Positions 16,356-24,511 of a DNA stretch of 51,351 bases are shown one piece after another. The position numbers were made by a program, and so were the translations under genes. The stretch is from Sporosarcina sp. NCCP-2222 (GTDB lineage Bacteria; Bacillota; Bacilli; Bacillales_A; Planococcaceae). Position 1 is the first letter of the stretch. Every line of letters starts with the position of its first letter. The stretch covers positions 1 to 51,351 of the forward strand of contig NZ_BQYK01000003.1 in the NCBI RefSeq assembly GCF_023168145.1, given 5' to 3'. The notes beneath the pieces were generated by a model. That model saw nothing but the letters and a program-made list of their open reading frames with translations. It had not been told where the DNA came from and did not search any database.

Positions 16356-16952
16356 TCATTCCTTTTCATCATTCGTCCATACCATTTTATACAAAAAGGC
16401 GAGTTCTTTATCTTCCATCCCCTTAGGAAAACTGCCATTCCAGCTGCCGATTACCTCAAATTCATTTTTTGTCGTTCCAGCCCACGCAGACAAATAAATA
16501 GGCTTACCTAATTCCAATTGCACTTTTTCCTTAATGAGGCTAGTGGAAGTGGTGGCTGTCATCGTATTATCGTAATTCGTTGTAACTTTGCCCGAAGGAA
16601 TGCCAGCAATGAGCTTTAGGACACGCTGTTCTTCTTCTTCAAGTCTTTCAATGGCAAATGAAATGAGCGTATCGTCAAATTCAGTTTTGATTTCACTGTG
16701 AGTACGTAACAATTCACCTGCCAGTTCCCCATTTTTATATACCTCTACTGAAAATTGAATATCCTGATCCTTCCCCAAACTGCCATTCAAATGAAAGAAA
16801 TCAATTTTCTCCACATCTGTTTTACTCATGAGTTCAAGTTCTTTTTCACTCATGGTATAAGGTGTAATCGTTAATTTCGCTTTGTTCTCCGCACAGCCTG
16901 TCAGCAGCAAGGCTATAATTAGTAACAAGCCACCGTTTAATAATTTTCGCAA
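16356..16952 (-). CDS. Lipoprotein, unknown function
   Basis: The best start is TTG 16952, which has a perfect AGGAGG 6 nt upstream. The longer frame to GTG 16982 lacks a good site and would translate that AGGAGG. The 198-aa product then has a compact signal ending LLTGC with Cys 20 as lipidation site. The mature domain is a mixed beta and helix region with a Thr-rich turn; no family is recognised. It lies just downstream of the inverted-repeat element at 17013-17278. Confidence 0.78.
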   Translation of the reverse strand: MRKLLNGGLLLIIALLLTGCAENKAKLTITPYTMSEKELELMSKTDVEKIDFFHLNGSLGKDQDIQFSVEVYKNGELAGELLRTHSEIKTEFDDTLISFAIERLEEEEQRVLKLIAGIPSGKVTTNYDNTMTATTSTSLIKEKVQLELGKPIYLSAWAGTTKNEFEVIGSWNGSFPKGMEDKELAFLYKMVWTNDEKE

Positions 16953-17012
16953 CGTTTTCCTCCTGAGTCGAATATTTTTCACATAATCACCATAAATATC
17001 TTCCTTTACAAT

Positions 17013-17278
17013 CTTTATAAGTTGAACTTATTATTTTACCAATTCATTTTAGTTGATTGGAGTATAGAGCGGCGACTCTAGCGAACGTCGTTACGAAGAA
17101 CGGCGTTTGCGAGTAAAAGCGTAGCGTTACGAGCAGGAAGTGAAGGCTGCCTTAATTTCTGAAAAACCCAGAAATACGGCAAATCGAACCCTTCGTTGTT
17201 CGATTGGCTGAAGCCGTGCACGCGGAAAGCGTCCGCTCGAAAATCAATGGTTGATGTTATGTATTTCAACTTATAAAG
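17013..17278. repeat. Inverted-repeat-bounded non-coding element (MITE-like)
   Basis: The outer ends are a perfect 14-bp inverted repeat: CTTTATAAGTTGAA (17013-17026) and TTCAACTTATAAAG (17265-17278). Inside lie a second inverted pair, TTGATT...GAGCGG and its complement, and a GC-rich core. The right inner end reads GCGGAAAGCGTCCGC followed by TCGAAAATCAA, resembling short palindromic intergenic repeats I recall from many Bacillaceae and Planococcaceae genomes. It sits between a lipoprotein gene and a small membrane protein gene. No convincing protein is encoded. Confidence 0.65.
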
Positions 17279-17323
17279 TAATGTTTTCTTAGTTATTATT
17301 GGCTTTTATTCACCCAATCTGTA

Positions 17324-17533
17324 TTAGTGTTCGTCTTTAGTAGAATCCACTAATTCAGACTCAATCTCTTCGTCCGAAAGAAATTCATGTTTCTGTTCTT
17401 TTCGCTCTCCGCCGAACACTACTAATAATAAGCCGATTAGGAAAACAATGAGCAGTAACCAATCCAGTCCGAACATAATGGCAGCCGTCAGCAGTGTTAA
17501 ACAAATTAATAATATCCCCATTAACCGATCCAT
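17324..17533 (-). CDS. Small two-helix membrane protein
   Basis: The 69-aa protein has two closely spaced hydrophobic segments (about 4-20 and 24-41) and an acidic tail (KHEFLSDEEIESELVDSTKDEH). AAGGGG precedes the ATG. Function and family are unknown. Confidence 0.7.
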   Translation of the reverse strand: MDRLMGILLICLTLLTAAIMFGLDWLLLIVFLIGLLLVVFGGERKEQKHEFLSDEEIESELVDSTKDEH

Positions 17534-17666
17534 TCAAATCCCCTTTTCGAATGATTTTTACAAGCCGACATAATTTCTGGGCAATTTGTTCTTTCCAATG
17601 AATGCCAACCTGCTTTTAATCATAACATGGGAAAGGGTTGGACAGCCAAAGAGTTTTCAATGGTGT

Positions 17667-17706
17667 CAGACAATTCATTGACGTTGTCTGTCGAATCATG
17701 TATAGT
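17667..17706 (+). promoter_or_regulatory. Sigma-A promoter of cspD with an inverted repeat over the minus-35
   Basis: TTGACG (17678-17683), a 17-bp spacer and TATAGT (17701-17706) precede an mRNA leader of about 50 nt. CAGACAA (17667-17673) and TTGTCTG (17684-17690) form an inverted repeat that brackets the minus-35, which would suit an operator. Confidence 0.7.
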
Positions 17707-17762
17707 TAGGTCATCCATGTATATAATGGTAAAGACATCGAAACGCCTAGGGAGGAAAAATC

Positions 17763-17969
17763 ATGTACCAAGGTAAAGTAAAATGGTTCAGCAATGAAAA
17801 AGGGTATGGTTTTATCGAAACGGATTCTGGAGAAGACGTGTTTGTCCACTATACAGGTATAGTTGCGGAAGGTTTTAAAACCTTGGACGAAGGACAATCT
17901 GTTTCTTTCGAGATCATTGAAGGAAACCGAGGGCCTCAAGCGGCGAATGTCTTAAAAATCGAAGAATAA
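17763..17969 (+). CDS. cspD: Cold-shock protein (CspD-like)
   Basis: The 68-aa protein is a complete cold-shock domain with RNP1 KGYGFIE and RNP2 VFVHY, the single-strand nucleic-acid binding face. It ends with the family tail [16 protein letters not shown]. Csp paralogues are hard to tell apart; the symbol rests on the neighbours ypeQ and an RNase HI-like gene, as around cspD in B. subtilis. GGGAGG lies 8 nt before the ATG and a leader of about 50 nt could mediate temperature control. Confidence 0.9.
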   Translation: MYQGKVKWFSNEKGYGFIETDSGEDVFVHYTGIVAEGFKTLDEGQSVSFEIIEGNRGPQAANVLKIEE

Positions 17970-17977
17970 AAACAATC

Positions 17978-18010
17978 ATCCCGCTGAGGTGCTTTCAGCG
18001 GGATTTATTC
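17978..18010. terminator. Bidirectional terminator between cspD and the ypeQ-like gene
   Basis: ATCCCGCTGA and TCAGCGGGAT form a perfect 10-bp stem with a 7-nt loop. TTTATT follows on the plus strand, and TTGTTTTTAT follows on the minus strand. Confidence 0.85.
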
Positions 18011-18193
18011 TGTGTATTTATTCATTTCGTTTCCTAGAAACCTCAGTTGTTCACCAATTGTGCAGGTTTGGATGCAAAATTGATGGGCACCTGTCTTGCC
18101 GCAATCTTTGGCGAGCTGTTTCTTGATGAAGCAGCCTTCGCAATACGTATCCAGCATTTCATTTATTTCAGTCATGACTGTTAATTTATTCAT
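18005..18193 (-). CDS. Zinc-finger domain protein (YpeQ-like)
   Basis: The 62-aa protein has a C-x2-C...C...H/C-x3-C pattern (YCEGCFIKKQLAKDCGKTGAHQFCIQTC), matching the small zinc-finger family that includes B. subtilis YpeQ. GGAGG lies 6 nt before the ATG. It converges on cspD. The function of the family is unknown. Confidence 0.8.
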   Translation of the reverse strand: MNKLTVMTEINEMLDTYCEGCFIKKQLAKDCGKTGAHQFCIQTCTIGEQLRFLGNEMNKYTE

Positions 18194-18323
18194 AAAGAAC
18201 CTCCAGCTTTATTGCGACAAATAGCCAGTCGCCTGCCCATACGATATTCATCTAAAACAGAATGGGTTCCTATATTTTAGTACGCTTCAAAAGCAATTGC
18301 AACTATTGTAAAGAGGTGATCCG

Positions 18324-18707
18324 ATGATTGAATTATACGTGGATGGAGCGAGTGCCGGGAATCCCGGTAAGAGTGGAATTGGAATTTATATTAAAGGGGA
18401 AGGTCACGCTCTCAAGATTTCTGAGCCAATCGACCCGACAAATAATCATACAGCTGAATTTTTGGCGCTTCTCCGTGGTATGGAGGAAGCAGCTAAGCTG
18501 ACAACAGGTATCGTCTCAGCCCGTTCCGACTCGAAAATTGTCGTGACTGCAGTTGAAAATCAATTCGTGAAAAACGAACTCCATAAAGGCTACTTAGCAC
18601 AAGTATTGAAAATCGCAGAGACGTTTGATTACTTTTTCATCAAGTGGATACCAGATAGTGAAAATCGCGCGGCAGATGAACTGGCCCGGCAGGCTATCCA
18701 ACGGTAG
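18324..18707 (+). CDS. RNase HI-like protein (reverse-transcriptase-like fold)
   Basis: The 127-aa protein has the RNase H fold with the four acidic active-site positions: D7 in YVDGAS, E45 in NHTAEFLAL, D69 in RSDSK and D118 in AADELAR. It lacks the basic handle region of E. coli RNase HI. Its length and neighbours match the short Bacillus paralogues YpdQ and YpeP. Because the active site is intact it may cleave RNA in RNA-DNA hybrids, though activity in this group is reported to be variable. AGAGGTGAT precedes the ATG. Confidence 0.85.
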   Translation: MIELYVDGASAGNPGKSGIGIYIKGEGHALKISEPIDPTNNHTAEFLALLRGMEEAAKLTTGIVSARSDSKIVVTAVENQFVKNELHKGYLAQVLKIAETFDYFFIKWIPDSENRAADELARQAIQR

Positions 18708-18737
18708 TATGCCACCCTTCAATTTTTTGATGTGACG

Positions 18738-18783
18738 AAAAAAGAGCTGTCCGATAGGTTGTTAGCCATCCGGACAGCCTTTT
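18738..18783. terminator. Bidirectional terminator between the RNase HI-like and phosphoesterase genes
   Basis: GCTGTCCGATAG and CATCCGGACAGC form a stem of about 11 bp with a T run on each side in the respective direction. Confidence 0.85.
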
Positions 18784-19366
18784 ATGCTTTCATGAAACGT
18801 ATAACCCCATTATCCTCGTCGTATAGAACCCATTCCCTGTTTTCTATAACCGATCCAACATTGACGATAACGCGCTCTTTTCCTACTTCATACTCCTCAC
18901 CAAACCGAATGCATTCCGGCTGTCCGTTTCGGAAGATTTCAGAACGGTGGGTATGGCCGAAAAAGACGAGCTTCCAATCTGGCGAAAGCTTCTGCCATGG
19001 ATTGTCCCCGTAGTGCCATTGGTGCCCATGAATGACAAACGCCTCCCCGATTTGCATCGTTTCCGGCAGCCTCTCCAGCTCCGTGCGCAGCGGGTCTTTC
19101 GTTTTTGTAATAAACACAATCCGTTCTTCCTGGTTACCACGGATAGACGGGAATGTTAACATTTCACGGAATCCTTCGGGCAACAGCATGACGTCTTCCA
19201 AATTTTCATATTTAAAATCGGTTATATTTTTCTTGCTGATTGTACATTCGAATAAATCACCCGTACCGACCAATTTGGCGTCAGGGGCAATTTCCTCCAC
19301 TTGTTTCAGCACAGCTGCTAAGTCGTTTGTGGAGGAATGGATATCACCAATGATTGCAAAACGCAA
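18782..19366 (-). CDS. Calcineurin-like metallophosphoesterase
   Basis: The 194-aa protein has the metallophosphoesterase motifs in order: GDIHS (7-11), GTGD, GNQEE (in place of GNHE), HGHQWH and FFGHTHRSE. These ligate two metal ions. The family, as in YfcE or YsnB, cleaves phosphodiesters, often of unknown natural substrate. The start is TTG 19366 behind AGAGGTGA, only 3 bp after the stop of the sulfurtransferase gene, so the pair is one transcription unit. Confidence 0.88.
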   Translation of the reverse strand: MRFAIIGDIHSSTNDLAAVLKQVEEIAPDAKLVGTGDLFECTISKKNITDFKYENLEDVMLLPEGFREMLTFPSIRGNQEERIVFITKTKDPLRTELERLPETMQIGEAFVIHGHQWHYGDNPWQKLSPDWKLVFFGHTHRSEIFRNGQPECIRFGEEYEVGKERVIVNVGSVIENREWVLYDEDNGVIRFMKA

Positions 19367-19369
19367 AAC

Positions 19370-20191
19370 TTACTTCACCTCTTTGTCTACCACTTCTGTC
19401 GTAATCCAGTCGCTATAGCTGCCGACATAAAGCCGGGCATTTGCATAGCCGTTATGTTTCAGCATAGCGAACAGCGGGGCTGCCGTTACGCCGCTTCCGC
19501 AATAGGCAATGACAGGCTGGCCAGCTTCAGCTACAACATTAAGCTGATCTTTCACGTCTGCTTGCATATTGAATATGCCGTTCTGCTTTAATTTCTCCCA
19601 ATCAAAATTCAAAGCGCCTGGGATATGTCCCGCAACGGGATCAATCGGTTCCATTTCTCCCCTATATCGTTCAGCAGAACGGGCATCCAGCAATGTATAG
19701 CCTGTACTTCCATCGACTGTCTTTTTCACAAAATCCTTGGATGCATATAAATGCTCTTGCCAAGTCGGCTCCACGTCTGTCCGATCTGGTTCGGGAACTA
19801 CCAGATCGACCGGGAATCCATCTTCCTTCAATTTGTTGAATCCATCCAAACAGATCGAGGCATTCGTAAAGCCTGCATATTGAAGAATCCACCAAGCACG
19901 CGCAGCAAACGGGCTGCCGCCATCATCATAAATGATAATGTGATCGTCCAGCGCAAGACCTGACCTGCGGAACAACTCCGTCAGGTTAAGTTGATCCGGC
20001 AATGGATGTCTTCCTGATGGCTTGGACATGTCGGAGAGATCCTTCTCCAAATCCCAATAGATGGCTCCGCAAATATGTTCTGCTTCGTAATCCCCGCGTC
20101 CTTTGTTAGGATCTTGCAAGGAAGATCGTGTATCAATCCACTTGACAGATTGGCCTTTCAAGCTTTCGCCTGTCACAAAAACAGCTGTCAT
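19370..20191 (-). CDS. Rhodanese-type sulfurtransferase (two-domain)
   Basis: The 273-aa protein has two rhodanese domains. The second holds the active loop YCGSGVTAAP, whose Cys carries the persulfide; the CG-S-G-V-T sequence is the 3-mercaptopyruvate type rather than the C-R-K-G-V-T thiosulfate type. The first domain is catalytically dead, as usual. I start it at ATG 20191 behind AAGGGGTGA; a frame to 20236 would overlap the dynA end and has no ribosome site. It follows dynA by 14 bp. Confidence 0.9.
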   Translation of the reverse strand: MTAVFVTGESLKGQSVKWIDTRSSLQDPNKGRGDYEAEHICGAIYWDLEKDLSDMSKPSGRHPLPDQLNLTELFRRSGLALDDHIIIYDDGGSPFAARAWWILQYAGFTNASICLDGFNKLKEDGFPVDLVVPEPDRTDVEPTWQEHLYASKDFVKKTVDGSTGYTLLDARSAERYRGEMEPIDPVAGHIPGALNFDWEKLKQNGIFNMQADVKDQLNVVAEAGQPVIAYCGSGVTAAPLFAMLKHNGYANARLYVGSYSDWITTEVVDKEVK

Positions 20192-20205
20192 TACTCCGTC
20201 ACCCC

Positions 20206-23200
20206 TTATTCGATTTCCGCGTAGATGGCACGCCATTCATCCAATTGTTCCGTGTCATCCAGCAAGGAACGTTCTGAACGGATTTGTTCCAAGCTTCCGG
20301 ATAATAGATGCTGACGCAATCCTTCCGCCTCCGATTCGATCCACCGTTCTGCCCATTGATCCAGCCTTTCCTTTTCATTCCCCAAGTAATCGGATGCATC
20401 GGCTTTGAGCAGTTCTTCCAGAGCCGCCCGCAATTTATCGCGATCTCCTTTTTCAAAGAAGGCTTTTTGATTTTTAAAGTATTTGTTTACCGCTTTATAT
20501 TTCTCAGACGTTTCAAATGGAGCTGTGAAAGTAAGCATGTCCGCTTCACTCGACTCATAAGGAGACAAGCTGAGTGCAGCGTCTTTTTCCGTCAGCTTCC
20601 GTTTCTCAACCCGTTCCCGATCCATCAATTGCTTTTTCAAGAAGTTTAGCATTCTTAAGTTGGTTACCTTCAGCTCTTGCGTAATATCAAAGCCGAGCAT
20701 TTGAACCGTTTCATCCAGAGCGAGCTTCAAAGCTCGATCGGTTGGATGTTTGGCGAAGGTCGATGGGCTGTACCCTTCTTTAAAGAAATCACCAAATCGC
20801 AAAAATACACGTTGCAATAAATAATAGATCAATTCATTTAATTCATTGCGGGATGCACGCTCGATCACTTCAGTAAAGCCATCCGCAAATTGAATCCGTA
20901 CTTCCTGCTCCAGCTTATCCAATTCCTGCATCCGTTCCGCTTTTCGTGTACGGTTCGACTCGACGCGTTCAATCAGGCTGGCAACGCGCTGAACTGTTTT
21001 GGAAGTTTCTTCCTGCAACGCTTGGATGGCGATGCCTCGCAAATCATGCTGAAGGAAATGATGGAAATTGGACTCGAATTCAGCCATCTCTTCATCCGCC
21101 TGTCCAGCTAGTTTAGATTCTAGCGCACGCAAGCTTGAAATGCCATGCACCCTCGGATGACGGATGCCGAACGTCGTAAGCTGCTCGGCAACGTATGTTT
21201 TGACAGCCTCGGCTTCTTCCACATTCGCCGCCAAATCGATTGCGTTGACAACAAAGAACATTTTATCGAGCTCAAACGCATCTTTGACACGTCCAAGCTG
21301 AATAAGAAACTCTCGGTCCGCACGAGCGAACGCGTGATTGTAGTACGTAATGAACAGAATGGCGTCCGCATTTCGAATATATTCAAATGCCACATCGGTA
21401 TGGCGGGCATTGATGGAATCCGCTCCAGGCGTGTCAACGAGCGTGATCCCCTCCCTCGTGAGCGGGCAATCATAATAAAAATCGATAGATTGGACGAAAC
21501 AGCTGCGTTCCTCCTCCGCCACATAGCGGGTGAATTCCACTTCTTCTACAGTTATCGTTGTACCAAGTGAATTCCGAAACGTCTCATAACCTTTTGCAAA
21601 TGCTTTGATGAATGTCTTATGGATATGCAGACTTTCCTCTTGCAATTCCTTCGCTAAGATGTCAGCCGTTTTTGCATACGCATCATCCAAATCCTTCACA
21701 GGCATATCTAACGCCTGGAAAGAAAATGAAATGTCTTCAAACATCTCCTGGACCGATTTCAAATGGACATCAGCCGTCCGGTTTTTCCTAGTTTCCGACA
21801 CTGGGCGGATTCGATTGATGGCCGCAGTTGTCGGATTAGGCGACACCGGTAAAATGGAATCCCCCATCAGTGCATTTGAAAACGATGATTTCCCAGCACT
21901 GAACGCCCCGAATAATGCCACAGTGAATTCCTGTCCATCCAGGCGATCTGCTTTATGTCGCAAATAAGAAACTGTTTCAGAAAACCCGGGAATGGATTCC
22001 ACAGCATTTGCGACTTCAAGGGCACGGCTGATCACTTGCGCGCCATCTGCTGTCACTTGTTCTTCAACAGGTACGTCTGTTGCCTGCTGTTCAGTGACTG
22101 CCAATGTTTCTACTTTTCCCTCTTCCGTAAAGTCGATTGTACGAAGCTCTTCCGGTTGATTCCATTGACTCAGCAGAGCTTCTGCCGCCTTCACCATCTC
22201 AGCCGAAGGGGAAGCAAGTTCCTCATTCAAGCTGTCTAACGCATTCTGCAATTTTTGTACGTGCTGGATGGCTGCCACTTTCTCATCTAAGATGCGAATT
22301 GAATGCATCATCGATTCGGCCTTTTCATTTCCTCTTGAGGAAGCAAGTGCTGCCATCTCGTTTTTCCAGCCCTCAGTCATCTTCCGGAAAGCCGAGTAGA
22401 TCGCTGTTTTCAAATGTTCTGTCACATTGAGGACTGTTTCCCCAGTTACCACATCCGTTGCAATCAGCTGTGCATCAATCTCATCAATTGGAAGCTGGAA
22501 ATCCATTGTATCGATTTCGATCGAACGCTCATCATTGAGCAACCCAGTCTCTTTCAGCGATTTTTTCATCAATGCTTTCAAATGGACCCCAATTTGCGGC
22601 TGCACAAGGGTATCCAGATTTTCAAAAAACGCTTGCTTCCGCCGCGCCTTCTCTTCTGCAGTCTTTTTTGCGCCGAATAAGAGCCCGACTTTAAAACGGG
22701 AGGATTTCGATTCCAAGTAGGATTTCAACAGTTCCCGCGTTTCAAATGGTGTGATGGCCGCACTTTCCAGCAGTTTCTTGCGTTCCTGTTCAAAATTGGC
22801 GGCAAACTCATCACCTGACAAGAGATGCAATTCCTTCTCTTGTTCCCGCACTTCCTTTTCAAGATCGTCCAGTCGGTTCCACTCGTCATCTAGGACGACA
22901 TCACGAAACGTTTCCTTCCGCTCTTCCATTTCCTCTTTGAGAAACAGGAAATGCTCATCCATTAATTTGCGAAGTGCATGAGACGCATTCTCCGCCATGC
23001 GATCCTGGCGATTCTCAATGGATCCTTTTACAATCTCCTGTACCTTTGAAAAATCATTATCCGGTAAATCTTGAGCACGCAGGGATGTGTAGAAAATCCC
23101 TTTCGGCTTTACACCCCATAGGGCAAAGGAATCCTCAACAGACTTCTTGAAAGCCGCGAAAGGTAGCTCCGAATCGCGATGCTTATCAATTTGATTAATG

Positions 23201-23787
23201 ATCAAGTACATATTTTCATTGTATTTCAACAGTTCTTTTGTAAAGGTGAAATTCAGTTCAGATTGCACATGGTTATAATCCATCGTATAGAAGACAAGGT
23301 CTGCAAGATGCAAAGCGGAATCGGTCGAAAGCTTATGGGCATCATCCGTTGAATCGACTCCCGGTGTATCCATGACGGTTATCCCTTCCGGCAGCTTAGA
23401 GCCGGTATACCCAATTTCAACCTGTGCGACAGACCTGCCGTCTTTGCTGAATGATTTGATTGCTTCTGCAAAGTGTTGTCCCTCGTATAAATATGCCGTC
23501 CCGTCGTTCTGATGGATAATGGCATGGTCAGTGTCCGCTTTGCTGACTTTTACGATATTCGCACTTGTCGGTATGGGGCCGGATGGCAATAAATCGCTGC
23601 CGACCAACGCATTGATCATCGAGGACTTGCCAGCCGAGAAGTGGCCGGCAAAGCCTATGGTGAATTCGCCCTTGTCCAACTTATGTGCTAAGAGCTTCGC
23701 TTTCTTATATCGCTCCTCATCTTCATCTCTTTTAAAAATTTCCCCGTATAACGCGGTTTGTTGTATGTATTTATTCATCTGTGACAT
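20206..23787 (-). CDS. dynA: Double dynamin-like GTPase DynA
   Basis: At 1193 aa this matches B. subtilis DynA (YpbR) in length and in being a head-to-tail fusion of two dynamins. The first GTPase has GHFSAGKSS (48-56), DTPGVDS near 139 and NQIDKH. The second has GAFSAGKSS near 630, DTPGADS near 784 and VNAIDL. Long coiled-coil stalks separate them. DynA tethers and fuses bacterial membranes and helps repair membrane damage by phage or pore-formers. It acts at the inner face of the membrane. GAAGGA precedes the ATG; TGGTATGAT about 40 bp upstream is a likely extended minus-10. Confidence 0.95.
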   Translation of the reverse strand: MSQMNKYIQQTALYGEIFKRDEDEERYKKAKLLAHKLDKGEFTIGFAGHFSAGKSSMINALVGSDLLPSGPIPTSANIVKVSKADTDHAIIHQNDGTAYLYEGQHFAEAIKSFSKDGRSVAQVEIGYTGSKLPEGITVMDTPGVDSTDDAHKLSTDSALHLADLVFYTMDYNHVQSELNFTFTKELLKYNENMYLIINQIDKHRDSELPFAAFKKSVEDSFALWGVKPKGIFYTSLRAQDLPDNDFSKVQEIVKGSIENRQDRMAENASHALRKLMDEHFLFLKEEMEERKETFRDVVLDDEWNRLDDLEKEVREQEKELHLLSGDEFAANFEQERKKLLESAAITPFETRELLKSYLESKSSRFKVGLLFGAKKTAEEKARRKQAFFENLDTLVQPQIGVHLKALMKKSLKETGLLNDERSIEIDTMDFQLPIDEIDAQLIATDVVTGETVLNVTEHLKTAIYSAFRKMTEGWKNEMAALASSRGNEKAESMMHSIRILDEKVAAIQHVQKLQNALDSLNEELASPSAEMVKAAEALLSQWNQPEELRTIDFTEEGKVETLAVTEQQATDVPVEEQVTADGAQVISRALEVANAVESIPGFSETVSYLRHKADRLDGQEFTVALFGAFSAGKSSFSNALMGDSILPVSPNPTTAAINRIRPVSETRKNRTADVHLKSVQEMFEDISFSFQALDMPVKDLDDAYAKTADILAKELQEESLHIHKTFIKAFAKGYETFRNSLGTTITVEEVEFTRYVAEEERSCFVQSIDFYYDCPLTREGITLVDTPGADSINARHTDVAFEYIRNADAILFITYYNHAFARADREFLIQLGRVKDAFELDKMFFVVNAIDLAANVEEAEAVKTYVAEQLTTFGIRHPRVHGISSLRALESKLAGQADEEMAEFESNFHHFLQHDLRGIAIQALQEETSKTVQRVASLIERVESNRTRKAERMQELDKLEQEVRIQFADGFTEVIERASRNELNELIYYLLQRVFLRFGDFFKEGYSPSTFAKHPTDRALKLALDETVQMLGFDITQELKVTNLRMLNFLKKQLMDRERVEKRKLTEKDAALSLSPYESSEADMLTFTAPFETSEKYKAVNKYFKNQKAFFEKGDRDKLRAALEELLKADASDYLGNEKERLDQWAERWIESEAEGLRQHLLSGSLEQIRSERSLLDDTEQLDEWRAIYAEIE

Positions 23788-24001
23788 TTCGTTTTCGATC
23801 CTTCCTTAAAGTCTCTCTCTATCATACCATTTTTCCGTCCAATGACGATTTTTCAGAAGACTTTGGCGAAACGTTAATACTGCAGTACCGTTTTCTAGTA
23901 TAAATTAATTATCTGTAATATTTTAAAATACACTATAACATCTCAATTTGTTATGGTATTATTGCACTATACATACACCGTAGTGAGAGGTAGGAATTTA
24001 T

Positions 24002-24457
24002 ATGGATACAGCAAGTGATATACAGAAAATCCTAAATGGAACCATTTCATCTTTAACCACCGTTTTACCGATGAAATTCGATGTCCTGGCTCCAGCGATG
24101 ACCGTTCAGCCCTATGAACAGAAAGAACTAAGCGTCTTAATTGGCTTAATCGGGGCAGTCAAAGGCAGGTTGATTATAGACACAACATCAGAAGTAATCG
24201 GTTCAATCGGCCAATCAATGTTCGGAATGATGATCGAGGGGGAAATGATCGAATCCTTCACGGGAGAACTCGGCAACATGATTGCCGGCAACTTGTGCAC
24301 AGCATTAGAAAAAGAAGATTATATTATCGATATTTCCACACCGACTGTAATGCGTGGTGAAACGAAATTCTATGGGTTCAAACATGCCTTCAAGCTGCCC
24401 GTCCGATTTGAAGACGAAACTATGCTCAATGTAATTTTAACAGTAGATAGTGAATGA
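24002..24457 (+). CDS. CheX-like chemotaxis phosphatase
   Basis: The 151-aa protein carries the CheC/CheX active motif ELGNMIAGN (89-97), in which Glu 89 and Asn 92 would dephosphorylate a response regulator such as CheY-P. One active motif is typical of CheX; CheC and FliY carry two. No chemotaxis gene is nearby in the window, so its partner is unknown. GAGAGGTAGG precedes the ATG. It is divergent from dynA and converges on ypvA. Confidence 0.87.
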   Translation: MDTASDIQKILNGTISSLTTVLPMKFDVLAPAMTVQPYEQKELSVLIGLIGAVKGRLIIDTTSEVIGSIGQSMFGMMIEGEMIESFTGELGNMIAGNLCTALEKEDYIIDISTPTVMRGETKFYGFKHAFKLPVRFEDETMLNVILTVDSE

Positions 24458-24459
24458 AA

Positions 24460-24511
24460 AATGCTGCCCTGCTATCGATAAATATTGATAGTCAGGACAG
24501 CATTATTTTTA
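24460..24511. terminator. Bidirectional terminator between cheX and ypvA
   Basis: AATGCTGCCCTGCTATCGAT and its near-complement ending AGGACAGCATT form a long stem. TTATTTTT follows on the plus strand and TTTTTCATTC on the minus strand. Confidence 0.88.

Noticed and set aside
17078..17269. 63-aa frame in the inverted-repeat element
   Set aside because: No ribosome site, and the composition follows the GC-rich palindromic element.
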